A DNA stretch of 10,000 bases from Desulfarculus sp. (GCA_020216805.1 JAIWNN010000016.1:1-10000); one strand, 5' to 3'. Positions 1-6,457 are shown, counted from the first letter of the stretch. Notes: generated by a model from the letters alone, not told the origin. Made by a program: numbers and translations.

Positions 1-213
1 CGCATGCTCCAGTCCCTGGCCAACCGCCTGGGGGTGGACTTCGACCAGAAGTTCTTCATCACCATCGACAAGTACGCCAACATCAGCTCGGCCAGCAGCG
101 CCATCGCCCTGGACGAGGCGGTGCGCACCGGCCGGATCAAGCCCGGCGACCTGGTCTGCGTCACCGTCTTCGGCGGCGGCCTGACCTGGGGGGCGGCCCT
201 GATCAAGTTCTAG
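1..213 (+). CDS. fabH: 3-oxoacyl-ACP synthase III (FabH-type), C-terminal fragment
   Basis: This is the 3' end of a gene that begins before the window; about 70 residues are visible and the stop is at 211-213. FabH condenses acetyl-CoA (or another acyl-CoA) with malonyl-ACP to start fatty acid synthesis in the cytoplasm. The visible part matches the end of the thiolase fold: an IDKYANISSAS segment at the position of the family's active-site Asn motif (usually GNTSAAS), then IALDEAVRTGRIKPGD, then the GGGLTWGAALIKF tail that is near-invariant in FabH. The catalytic Asn is kept, but its flanks are ANIS rather than GNTS. The catalytic Cys and His lie outside the window, so chain length and starter preference cannot be judged. 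A specialised KASIII paralogue is possible. A hairpin with a short T run follows 25 bases after the stop. Confidence 0.9.
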   Translation, partial: RMLQSLANRLGVDFDQKFFITIDKYANISSASSAIALDEAVRTGRIKPGDLVCVTVFGGGLTWGAALIKF

Positions 214-237
214 CCCAGAGTGGGCCGGTGACGGCAA

Positions 238-275
238 GCCGCGCCCGATGCTGATCGAGCGCGGCGAAGCCTTTT
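238..275 (+). terminator. Putative intrinsic terminator of the fabH gene
   Basis: A hairpin lies 25 bases after the fabH stop. The outer stem pairs 238-244 (GCCGCGC) with 259-265 (GCGCGGC), followed by one C/A mismatch, then an inner CGAT/ATCG stem and a GCTG loop. It is followed by GAAGCC and a run of four T at 272-275. The T run is short and not directly adjacent, so strength is uncertain. The convergent phosphoesterase gene ends just beyond it at 297. Confidence 0.5.
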
Positions 276-296
276 GGGGTGGGGCCCGCGCCTTGC

Positions 297-1316
297 CTAG
301 CGCTTCTTGGGCGGGCGCAGCAGGCGGCTGATCACGAATTCCTTGAGGGTGGCGTCCTTGACGTCGCCCAGGCGTCCCTTGAGCGCCTTGAGGGGCAGCT
401 CGGCCCTGGCCATGGCCTTGTGCCCGCCGGCCGGACCCAGATCGCCGAAGGCGCGCTGGGCCATCACCCCGGCGCTCATGCGCGCACCCATGTTGCGCAT
501 CACGACCACCAGGTTGTCCTGGTAGGTGCCGCTGGCGGCGGTGAAGTCCACGCTATCCACCTTCAGGAAAAAGTCGGCGATCTGCACCAGGTTGTCCGGG
601 CTTTTGCAGGGGCCCAGGTGGACGAAGACGCCGTGGCGGCGCACCACGTACTGTCCCAGGGCCTGGCGCAGGACCTCCAGGTCCTTAAGGCGCATCTCGC
701 TGAACTCGATGTTGCGCAAAACCGCCTGGTTGGCCTTGGGGAACAGGAACTGCAACGCGGCCACGTCCTCGGCCAGGGCCGGGCGCTGGAAACCGGCGGT
801 GTCGTTCTTGATGCCATAGACCAGGGCCGTGGCCAGGCGGGTGGAGGGTTTGATCCCGGCCGCGCGCAGGTACTCGGTGAGGATGCTGCTGGTGGCCCCG
901 TAGCGGGGCCGGATGTCCGCGAAGGGCGTCTTGTCGGCCTGATCCCCCACTGGGTGGTGGTCGATGATCACGTGTTGGGGGATGCGCTCGAAATCCTTGC
1001 TGTGGTGGGGCTGACTGTCGACCATCACCCGCTTGCTGTAGTCATCGATCCGCAAATGCTTCAACGGTTCCAAGGGAATCTTCAGCAAACGGACCATGGC
1101 CAGGTTGTCGGGGCGGGTGATCTCGTTGTGGCGGGCGATGGTGACCGCGGCCACCCGCCGCCAGAGCAGGCGCTTGAAGGCCAAGGCCGAGCCCAGGGCG
1201 TCGGGGTCGGCGGCGATGGTGATCAGCACCCGATCCTCGGGCGTGAAGAGCGACAGCAAACGGCGCACCTGTTCGGCCATGTTGCGGGGTTTGTGCTTGC
1301 GGTCGTTTTTCGGCAT
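297..1316 (-). CDS. DHH-family phosphoesterase (NrnA/RecJ-like fold)
   Basis: A 339-aa protein with the two-domain layout of DHH/DHHA1 phosphoesterases, a superfamily that includes NrnA oligoribonuclease/pAp phosphatase and RecJ. Visible metal-binding motifs are DPDALGS at residues 37-43 (motif I), MVDSQ with Asp100 (motif II), DHH at 119-121 (motif III) and the GIKNDT segment with Asp172 (motif IV). The C-terminal DHHA1 signature GGHK is at 297-300. These predict an Mn-dependent hydrolase of phosphodiester or phosphoanhydride bonds. The His usually found four residues before the first Asp of motif I is Thr here, so this is not a textbook NrnA and the substrate (short oligonucleotides, pAp or a cyclic-dinucleotide product) is open. 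An AGGAAGG about 10 bases upstream supports the ATG at 1316; the ATG at residue 13 is an alternative. The gene is divergent from the carboxyltransferase gene. Confidence 0.87.
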   Translation of the reverse strand: MPKNDRKHKPRNMAEQVRRLLSLFTPEDRVLITIAADPDALGSALAFKRLLWRRVAAVTIARHNEITRPDNLAMVRLLKIPLEPLKHLRIDDYSKRVMVDSQPHHSKDFERIPQHVIIDHHPVGDQADKTPFADIRPRYGATSSILTEYLRAAGIKPSTRLATALVYGIKNDTAGFQRPALAEDVAALQFLFPKANQAVLRNIEFSEMRLKDLEVLRQALGQYVVRRHGVFVHLGPCKSPDNLVQIADFFLKVDSVDFTAASGTYQDNLVVVMRNMGARMSAGVMAQRAFGDLGPAGGHKAMARAELPLKALKGRLGDVKDATLKEFVISRLLRPPKKR

Positions 1317-1357
1317 GTCCTCTCGGCCTTCCTAGCGTGGGTGCGCTTTAGTCTTTC

Positions 1358-1387
1358 ACGATACCACCGGCTCAACGAGCTTCACAA
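1358..1387 (-). promoter_or_regulatory. Possible sigma-70 promoter for the DHH phosphoesterase gene
   Basis: On the minus strand TTGTGA (1387-1382) and TATCGT (1363-1358) are separated by 18 bases; each matches its consensus at four of six positions. The -10 lies about 40 bases before the start at 1316. Both boxes fall within an inverted repeat ACCACCG/CGGTGGT (1363-1369 and 1389-1395). The match is weak and rests on position as much as sequence. Confidence 0.3.
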
Positions 1388-1415
1388 GCGGTGGTCGCGC
1401 CTCACGTCCCTCGAC

Positions 1416-1445
1416 TTGACGCCAAAGAGGCAACCGGTCTAGTAT
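1416..1445 (+). promoter_or_regulatory. Sigma-70-type promoter for the carboxyltransferase gene
   Basis: TTGACG (1416-1421, five of six consensus bases) and TAGTAT (1440-1445, four of six) are separated by 18 bases. The predicted transcript would start near 1452 and have a leader of about 80 bases before the ATG at 1534. This is the best sigma-70-like match I found in the gaps and suggests the gene has its own, housekeeping-type promoter. Confidence 0.55.
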
Positions 1446-1515
1446 CCTACCTTGGGAAGGGTTTGGCCGGACCTGTGCTGTCCGCGAGTTCGGCCGCGCC
1501 CTGATATTTTTGCCT

Positions 1516-1523
1516 AGGGAGGA
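1516..1523 (+). promoter_or_regulatory. Strong ribosome binding site fixing the carboxyltransferase start
   Basis: AGGGAGGA lies 10 bases before the ATG at 1534. The open frame continues upstream to a TTG at 1510, but that start would place this site inside the coding sequence. The ATG at 1534 is therefore the real start. Confidence 0.85.
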
Positions 1524-1533
1524 AAAATCAAAA

Positions 1534-3039
1534 ATGAGTGAGAACCTGGATTGGGGAGGCAACCCGACCCCTCTTAAGGTCATGGACCTGACCCTGCGCG
1601 ACGGCACCCAGTCGCTCTTCGCCACCCGCATGCGCACCGAGGACATGATCGCCACGGCGGAGATGATGGACGAGGCCGGCTTCTGGGCGATGGAGGTCTG
1701 GGGAGGGGCCACCTTCGACGCCATGAGCCGGTTCCTGGGCGAGGATCCCTGGGAGCGCCCCCGCACCCTGCGCAAGTACGCCAAGAAGACCCCGTTCTCC
1801 ATGCTGCTGCGCGGCCAAAACCTGGTGGGCTACCGCAACTACGCCGACGACGTGGCCAAGGAGTTCGTGGATCTGTCCTGCGAGGCCGGCATCAATGTCT
1901 TCCGCACCTTCGACGCGCTCAACGACTTCCGCAACTTCGAGGCGGTGGTGGAGCGCATCAAGGCCAACGGCCAGCACTTCCAAGGCACCATCTGCTACTC
2001 GCTCACCGAGCGTCGCATGGGCGGGCCGGTCTTCAACCTGGAATACTACCTGGCCAAGGCCCGGGAGCTGGAGGCCATGGGGGTCGACAGCATCTGCATC
2101 AAGGACATGGCCGGCATCATCGCCCCCTACGACGCCTACACCCTGGTGCGGGCCCTGAAGGCCCAGTGCAAGGCCCCCATCCATCTGCACAGCCACTACA
2201 CCAGCGGCATGGCCTCCATGACCATGCTCAAGGCGGCCGAGGCCGGGGTGGACATCATCGACTGCTGCCTGGCCCCCTTCGCCCTGCGCACCAGCCACCC
2301 GGCGGTGGAGCCGATCATCGTGGCCCTGGAGGGCACCCCCCGCGCCACCGGACTGAGCCTGAGCAAGATGTTGGCCATGGGCGAGGAGCTGGAGAAGATC
2401 GCCCCCAAGTACCGCGACTACTGGATGCCCCACCAGATGGCCCCCATCGACACCGGCGTGCTGGTCCACCAGGTGCCGGGCGGCATGATCAGCAACCTGG
2501 TCAGCCAGCTCAAGGAGGCCAAGGCCCTGCATCGCCTGCCCGAGGTCTACAAGGAGGTCGCGGTCACCCGCACCGAGCTGGGCACCCCGCCCCTGGTCAC
2601 CCCCACCAGCCAGATCGTGGGCGTGCAGGCGGTGCTCAACGTGCTCTTCGGCAAGTACAAGATGGTCACCAACGAGACCAAGGGCATCCTCTACGGGCTC
2701 TACGGCAAAACCCCCACCGAACCCGACCCCGAGGTGCGGGCCAAGGCCCTGAAGAAATACCCCCGGGGCAGCGAGCCCATCACCTGCCGCCCGGCCGACA
2801 TCCTGGAGCCGGAGCTGGACAAGGCCCGGGAGCGGGTCAAGGACATCCCCGGCGCGGACAAGTTCGACGTCATGACCAGCGCCATCTACGACGTCACCGG
2901 CACCCAGTTCGTGCGCATCAAGCACGGCCTGGAGCCCATGCCGGCGGCCATGAAGGCCAAAACCCTGGAGGACGTCAAGGCCGAGGACGCCATCATCGCC
3001 GAGTGCAAAAAACAGGCGAAGGAGAAGCTGGGCAAGTAG
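1534..3039 (+). CDS. Biotin-dependent carboxyltransferase subunit (methylmalonyl-CoA carboxyltransferase 5S / pyruvate carboxylase subunit B type)
   Basis: A 501-aa enzyme of the pyruvate/oxaloacetate carboxyltransferase family. It moves CO2 between carboxybiotin and pyruvate/oxaloacetate. The N-terminal TIM barrel shows LRDGTQS with metal ligand Asp23, EVWGGATFD (54-62), LLRGQN (91-96), FRTFDALND (123-131), the CIKDMAG lysine (Lys190, carbamylated in the family) and the metal-binding HLHSH (His219, His221). PGGM and LVTPTSQIVG mark the C-terminal conserved domain. No biotin attachment motif (AMKM-like) is present and the length equals the stand-alone 5S subunit (about 505 aa), so a separate biotin carrier and a biotin carboxylase or CoA-carboxylating subunit must be encoded elsewhere. 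The usual RDAHQS/RDGHQS motif reads RDGTQS. Possible roles are transcarboxylase in propionate metabolism, pyruvate carboxylase or oxaloacetate decarboxylase; sequence alone does not decide. It is monocistronic, with its own promoter and terminator. Confidence 0.88.
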   Translation: MSENLDWGGNPTPLKVMDLTLRDGTQSLFATRMRTEDMIATAEMMDEAGFWAMEVWGGATFDAMSRFLGEDPWERPRTLRKYAKKTPFSMLLRGQNLVGYRNYADDVAKEFVDLSCEAGINVFRTFDALNDFRNFEAVVERIKANGQHFQGTICYSLTERRMGGPVFNLEYYLAKARELEAMGVDSICIKDMAGIIAPYDAYTLVRALKAQCKAPIHLHSHYTSGMASMTMLKAAEAGVDIIDCCLAPFALRTSHPAVEPIIVALEGTPRATGLSLSKMLAMGEELEKIAPKYRDYWMPHQMAPIDTGVLVHQVPGGMISNLVSQLKEAKALHRLPEVYKEVAVTRTELGTPPLVTPTSQIVGVQAVLNVLFGKYKMVTNETKGILYGLYGKTPTEPDPEVRAKALKKYPRGSEPITCRPADILEPELDKARERVKDIPGADKFDVMTSAIYDVTGTQFVRIKHGLEPMPAAMKAKTLEDVKAEDAIIAECKKQAKEKLGK

Positions 3040-3070
3040 CGCCCCGCCTTCCGCCAAACCCGATCACCAC

Positions 3071-3110
3071 CGCGCCGTCCCGGTCCCTCCGGGGCGGCGC
3101 GGCCTCTTTC
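3071..3110 (+). terminator. Terminator-like hairpin after the carboxyltransferase gene
   Basis: Bases 3071-3083 pair with 3089-3101 in a 13-bp stem (one G-T wobble) around a TCCCT loop, 31 bases after the stop. The following sequence (GCCTCTTTC) is only moderately T-rich. Position and stem strength make it the likely end of the transcript. A weaker stem, GCCCG/CGGGC (3131-3135 and 3143-3147) followed by CTTTT, could act as a back-up. Confidence 0.6.
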
Positions 3111-3160
3111 GCTCCTCACGGCCCATGGGCGCCCGGCGCGGTCGGGCCTTTTCAACGGGT

Positions 3161-3188
3161 CTGGCGGGAGCCCTCGGGCTCCCGCCAG
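3161..3188. terminator. Perfect 12-bp hairpin between convergent genes
   Basis: Bases 3161-3172 pair perfectly with 3177-3188 around a CTCG loop. It sits 16 bases beyond the stop of the minus-strand AtuA cassette. Neither strand has a T run directly after it, so it may stabilise the 3' end of the cassette mRNA or act as a weak bidirectional terminator rather than a classical intrinsic one. Confidence 0.4.
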
Positions 3189-3204
3189 TGGGGAGGGGGG
3201 CCGG

Positions 3205-3528
3205 CTAGGCCGCCGACCCGGGTGGGGGGGGGAGTTCCAGGGCCATCATGGCCGAGCTGAAAGTCTTGCCATGGGCGTCCAGGGCCAGGGAGCGGGTTAC
3301 GCCGCCGGCCAGGGCGTCCTTGAGGACGAAATTCAGTGCGCCGATGTTGGGCAGTTGATAGCGAATCACCTCGCCCTTCACCAACTCACCGAAATGGGCC
3401 TTGACCACGGCCGCCGTGACGTGTTGTTCCAGCCAGGGATAATGCTTCTCGTCATAGGCGATGACGGAAATGTTGACCGTGTTGCCTTTGTCGCCGGTGC
3501 GGGAATGGGCCAATTCCCTGAGTTTCAT
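3205..3528 (-). CDS. Small AtuA-like ferredoxin-fold protein
   Basis: A 107-aa protein that matches the C-terminal domain of long AtuA-family proteins (AtuA-like, ferredoxin-fold). The diagnostic start is KLRELAHSRTGDKGNTVNISV, followed by the YQLPNIGALNFVLKDALAGGVTRSLALDAHGK core typical of the family. Many bacteria encode this domain fused behind a DUF1446 domain; here it is a separate gene. Its ATG overlaps the stop of the upstream DUF1446 gene as ATGA, and an AGGAGGT site (3535-3541) sits 6 bases before the ATG, inside the upstream gene, so the two are translationally coupled and probably form one complex. The biochemical role is unknown; the family is named from the acyclic terpene utilisation cluster of Pseudomonas. 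The proline-rich tail ELPPPPGSAA is unremarkable. Reading frames extending further upstream are not genuine N-termini. Confidence 0.88.
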   Translation of the reverse strand: MKLRELAHSRTGDKGNTVNISVIAYDEKHYPWLEQHVTAAVVKAHFGELVKGEVIRYQLPNIGALNFVLKDALAGGVTRSLALDAHGKTFSSAMMALELPPPPGSAA

Positions 3529-4868
3529 CGCGGCACCTCCTGAATGTGCAGCTCGGGCTGCACCGCTTCGCGGGGCAGGTAGGCCGAGGCCATGGCCAGC
3601 ACCTGACGCACCCCCTTGGTCACGCCGCCGCCGGCGGCTGGCCCGTTGGTGTAGAGGGTCTCCACCTCGTTGCCGATCCGCTCGGCCTCGGCCGGGGTTT
3701 CGGTGCGTCCGGCCACCCGGAGCCGGACCTCGTAGGGTTGGGTCGCCGGCCGGGAGAGTCCTGGCCCGTGCAGGCTGTCCAGACCGATGTAATCCACCCG
3801 CAACTCGCTGTGGCGCACGCCGGTCAGCTTCAAGCGTTCGCGCACGATCTCGGCCCCCAGGCGGGCCCGGTCCAGGGCCCCGGGTCCGGCGTAGCCGATC
3901 TGCCCCTCGCCAATATAGCTGTCCACGTAGCCCACGCAGACCTTGAGGGTGGGAGGCTTGACTCGGCCGGTTCCGCCGCCCACGCCCACCCGGTCGTTCC
4001 CCAGGTCCGTGAAGCGCACCCCGCTGAAATCCGCGGTCACGTCCGGGGTGAGATAGGCGGCCGGGTCGTGCAACTCGTAGAGCATCTGCTCCTTGCAGGT
4101 GGCCAAGGTGATGCGCCCGCCGGAACCCTCCACCTTGGTGATCACCGCCGATCCATCGGGTTCGACCTCGGCCAAGGGGAAGCCCAGCCGGGCCAGGCCG
4201 GCCACGTCCTTGCAGCCGGGGTCCGCGAAATAGCCTCCGGTGATCTGCCCGGCGCATTCCAGCAGATGGCCGATGATGGTGCCCTGCCCCAGACGAGACC
4301 AGTCGTCCATCCCCCAGTTGAAATGGTGGATCATCGGGGCTAGAAACAAGGCCGGGTCGGCCACCCGGCCGGTGACGACCACCTGGGCGCCCCGACGCAG
4401 GGCCTCCACCATGGGAGCGGCCCCTAGGTAGGCGTTGGCCGACACTAAACGCGATCCCAGCGCCGAAGCCGGCTGGCCGGTTTCCTCCAGGATGAGGTCT
4501 CGCTGGCGAACCTGATCCAAAACATCGTCGCCGGTCACCGCCGCCAGCCGCACCGGTCCCAGACCCATCTCGCGGCAGATGGCCGCCACTTTGGCCAAGG
4601 CCGAAAGCGGGTTGGCCGCACCCATGTTGGTGATGATCCGCACGCCTTTTTCCAGGCAGATCGGCAGCACCGCCCGCATACGGGCCTCGAGCAGGGGGTC
4701 GTAGCCCTCCTCCGGGTTTTTCAGGCGTTTCTGCTGGTCGATGGCGATGGTGCGCTCGGCCAGGCACTCAAAGGCCAGGTAATCCAGCCGGCCGCTTTGG
4801 GCCAGTTCCACCGCCGGCTCGATGCGATCGCCGGAGTAGCCGGCCCCGGATCCGATTCTGAGCGTCAT
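3525..4868 (-). CDS. AtuA/DUF1446 family protein
   Basis: A 447-aa protein of the acyclic terpene utilisation AtuA family (DUF1446). Family hallmarks are the N-terminal IGSGAGYSGDRIEPA (5-19), DYLAFECLAERTIA (29-42), ITNMGAANP (79-87), VTGRVADPALFLAP (165-178), GHLLECAGQITGGYFADPG (200-218) and a Gly-rich GVGGGTGRV (295-303). There is no signal peptide or membrane segment, so it is cytoplasmic. The enzymatic reaction of this family is not established; Pseudomonas AtuA is linked genetically to citronellol/geraniol breakdown. Here the neighbour is a citrate-type symporter rather than terpene enzymes, which points to an organic acid as substrate (inference). The ATG at 4868 has GAGG a few bases upstream. 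The gene lies 36 bases after the symporter and overlaps the ferredoxin-fold gene by 4 bases, so all three should be one operon. Confidence 0.88.
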   Translation of the reverse strand: MTLRIGSGAGYSGDRIEPAVELAQSGRLDYLAFECLAERTIAIDQQKRLKNPEEGYDPLLEARMRAVLPICLEKGVRIITNMGAANPLSALAKVAAICREMGLGPVRLAAVTGDDVLDQVRQRDLILEETGQPASALGSRLVSANAYLGAAPMVEALRRGAQVVVTGRVADPALFLAPMIHHFNWGMDDWSRLGQGTIIGHLLECAGQITGGYFADPGCKDVAGLARLGFPLAEVEPDGSAVITKVEGSGGRITLATCKEQMLYELHDPAAYLTPDVTADFSGVRFTDLGNDRVGVGGGTGRVKPPTLKVCVGYVDSYIGEGQIGYAGPGALDRARLGAEIVRERLKLTGVRHSELRVDYIGLDSLHGPGLSRPATQPYEVRLRVAGRTETPAEAERIGNEVETLYTNGPAAGGGVTKGVRQVLAMASAYLPREAVQPELHIQEVPR

Positions 4869-4904
4869 TGGTTTCCTCGTAGTGTTGTTGTCCGCATGCC
4901 ATGG

Positions 4905-6206
4905 CTACAGCGGGAAAAGGCCGATCATCAACGCCACCAGGGTCATGACGATGGTGGTCAGGAACGCGAAGACAAAAGTGAACTTCTGATGCTCGCCCAG
5001 GTCCACGCCGGTCAACCCCATCAGCAGGAAGGTGGCCGGGGTCAAGGGGCTGAGCGGGAAGCCGGTGGTCATCTGGCCCAAGATCGCGGCCTGGCCCACG
5101 GTGATGGGATTGAGCCCCAGCTCCTTGACCACGCCGGCCACGATGGGTAGCACCCCGAAGTAGAAGGAATCCGGATCGAAGATGATGCTCAGCGGCATGG
5201 ACAGCACCGCCAACACCACCGGGATGTGGGTGGCCAGGCTGGCTGGAATGAAGTCCACGCTGGCCTGGGCCATGGCCTTGATCATGCCCGAGCCATTCAT
5301 GACGCCCAGGAACACGCCGGCGGCAAGGAGGATGCTGGCCATCATCAGGGCGGCCTTGGCGTGGGCGTCCACCCGGGCGCGCTGATCGGCGATCTTGGGG
5401 TAGTTCACCAACAGGGCCACGGTGGCGCCGACCATGAACAGGATCGCCGGGGAGACCTTGCCCCAAAGCAGGGTGCCCACCACGGCCAGGGTCAGCAGGG
5501 CGTTGAACCAGAGCAGCTTGGGCCGGCGCAGGGCGAGCTCCGCCTCGCTCAGCTCGCGACAATACACCGCCCCTCTGCCCTCCAGACAGGCTTCGCCCAG
5601 GCGCTTCTTCTCCCGCCGGCCCAGCCACCAGGCCACCACCAAGACAAAAACCAAACCGCAGAGCTGGGGCACCACCACCGGGTTGTAGAGCTCGGTGACC
5701 GGCAGGTGCAGGGCCGAGGCCGCCCGCAGGGTGGGGCCACCCCAGGGCACGATGTTCATGGTGCCGGCGGCCAGGGCCACCACGCAGGCCAGCACCCGCT
5801 TGTCCATGTTCAGACGCTCGTAAAGCGGCAGCATGGGCGGGATGGCCAGCAGGAAGGTGCTGGCCCCGGAACCGTCCAGGTGCATCACGATGCCCAGCAC
5901 CGCGCTGCCGACGACGATGCGCACCGGGTCGCCCTTGACCACCTTCAGGATGCCGTTTATGACCGGATCGAACATGCCGGCGTCGCTGACGGTGCCGAAA
6001 AACAGGATGGCGAAGACGAACATCGTCACCACCGGAGCGATGTTCTTCAAGCCATCCACCGCGAACACTCCGGCCTTGAGGCCGAAGCCCTGCAGCAGAA
6101 CCGCCGCCAGGGGAATCATCACCAGGGCCACCAGCGGTGACATTCTCTTGCTGATGATGGCCGCCAGGAGCACCAGGATCGTCAACAAACCGAACAGCGC
6201 CAGCAT
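4905..6206 (-). CDS. CitMHS-family citrate (metal-citrate):proton symporter
   Basis: A 433-aa, strongly hydrophobic inner-membrane transporter with many predicted helices and the conserved segments of the CitMHS family: KRMSPLVALVMIPL (20-33), DAGMFDPVI (75-83), HLDGSGASTFLLAIPPMLPLY (109-129), MNIVPWGGPTLRA (150-162), AGVFLGVMNGSGM (296-308) and MPLSIIFDPDSFYFGVLP (337-354). Characterised members import citrate, free or complexed with Mg2+ or Ca2+, with protons. The substrate here could be another tri- or dicarboxylate. The frame is open to an ATG at 6332, but that 42-residue extension is polar, GC-biased and unlike the family; the ATG at 6206, preceded by AAAGGGGG, gives the normal family length and starts with the first helix. 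It is the first gene of the operon, just behind a sigma-54-type promoter. Confidence 0.88.
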   Translation of the reverse strand: MLALFGLLTILVLLAAIISKRMSPLVALVMIPLAAVLLQGFGLKAGVFAVDGLKNIAPVVTMFVFAILFFGTVSDAGMFDPVINGILKVVKGDPVRIVVGSAVLGIVMHLDGSGASTFLLAIPPMLPLYERLNMDKRVLACVVALAAGTMNIVPWGGPTLRAASALHLPVTELYNPVVVPQLCGLVFVLVVAWWLGRREKKRLGEACLEGRGAVYCRELSEAELALRRPKLLWFNALLTLAVVGTLLWGKVSPAILFMVGATVALLVNYPKIADQRARVDAHAKAALMMASILLAAGVFLGVMNGSGMIKAMAQASVDFIPASLATHIPVVLAVLSMPLSIIFDPDSFYFGVLPIVAGVVKELGLNPITVGQAAILGQMTTGFPLSPLTPATFLLMGLTGVDLGEHQKFTFVFAFLTTIVMTLVALMIGLFPL

Positions 6207-6256
6207 AGAACCCCCTTTGCTCTGTGATCGTCCTTCGCCTGCCTGCGGACCACGAG

Positions 6257-6272
6257 TGCAAGCCCCATGCCC
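6257..6272 (-). promoter_or_regulatory. Sigma-54 (-24/-12) promoter of the symporter-AtuA operon
   Basis: Read on the minus strand, GGGCATGGGGCTTGCA fits the consensus TGGCACG-N4-TTGCA/T at 10 of 12 defined positions. The invariant GG (6271-6270) and GC (6259-6258) are exactly 10 bases apart. Transcription would start near 6247, giving a leader of about 40 bases to the ATG at 6206. The adjacent upstream gene encodes a sigma-54 activator, which supports the call. A second, poorer GG-N10-GC element (6323-6336) exists further upstream. Confidence 0.72.
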
Positions 6273-6413
6273 TGATGGAACAGCGTTTCGTCCTTCGGTG
6301 GCCGGCGGTGGGCCACCAAGGCGCAAGGTCAATTCCCATGCTGGCTAAAGCAGAACTGAAGCTCGGCGGACGGATTCACCCCATTCCTGGCGCGGCGGCC
6401 GGGGAGGGTTCAT

Positions 6414-6452
6414 TTCCAGAATTCTGGAAGACTTGCTTCTAATTTTTTAGAA
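6414..6452. promoter_or_regulatory. Tandem 16-bp dyads, likely activator binding sites (UAS)
   Basis: Two inverted repeats of identical length lie side by side: TTCCAGAATTCTGGAA (6414-6429, perfect palindrome) and TTCTAATTTTTTAGAA (6437-6452, TTCTAA-N4-TTAGAA). Both fit TTC-N10-GAA. Their centres are 23 bp apart, about two helical turns, and lie about 175 and 200 bp upstream of the predicted sigma-54 start, the usual range for enhancer sites of sigma-54 activators. They sit between the activator's stop codon and the promoter. An overlapping TAGAATTCTA palindrome (6448-6457) and a TTCCAGA half-site (6464-6470) within the end of the activator gene add to the cluster. Binding by the neighbouring activator is inferred. 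Confidence 0.55.
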
Positions 6453-6457
6453 TTCTA

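Noticed and set aside
279..1442. A 387-aa plus-strand frame over the DHH phosphoesterase gene
   Set aside because: Composition is typical of an antisense shadow (His/Gly/Gln-rich); the minus-strand frame carries the DHH and DHHA1 motifs.
1528..3057. A 509-aa open frame antisense to the carboxyltransferase gene
   Set aside because: It mirrors the sense gene, is rich in Gly, His, Leu and Val as expected from antisense GC-rich codons, and shows no family motif. The sense frame has all catalytic motifs.
3529..4767. N-terminal extension of the small ferredoxin-fold protein to 520 aa
   Set aside because: The extension is an out-of-frame reading of the DUF1446 gene. The ATG at 3528 has a perfect Shine-Dalgarno and the family's normal N-terminus.
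6207..6332. Upstream start for the symporter at 6332
   Set aside because: It would read through the sigma-54 promoter and add 42 polar residues not found in the family.
6323..6336. Second GG-N10-GC element on the minus strand as the operon promoter
   Set aside because: It has TTGC at -12 but matches fewer other consensus positions than 6257-6272 and would leave a longer leader; kept only as an alternative.
4768..6339. A 523-aa minus-strand frame overlapping the symporter in another frame
   Set aside because: Arg/Gly/Pro/His-rich out-of-frame translation with no hydrophobic segments; the true frame has clear CitMHS motifs.
6414..6452. Dyad region as an intrinsic terminator of the activator gene
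   Set aside because: In the minus-strand direction no T run follows the hairpins; the T6 run lies inside the second dyad and reads as A on the transcript.
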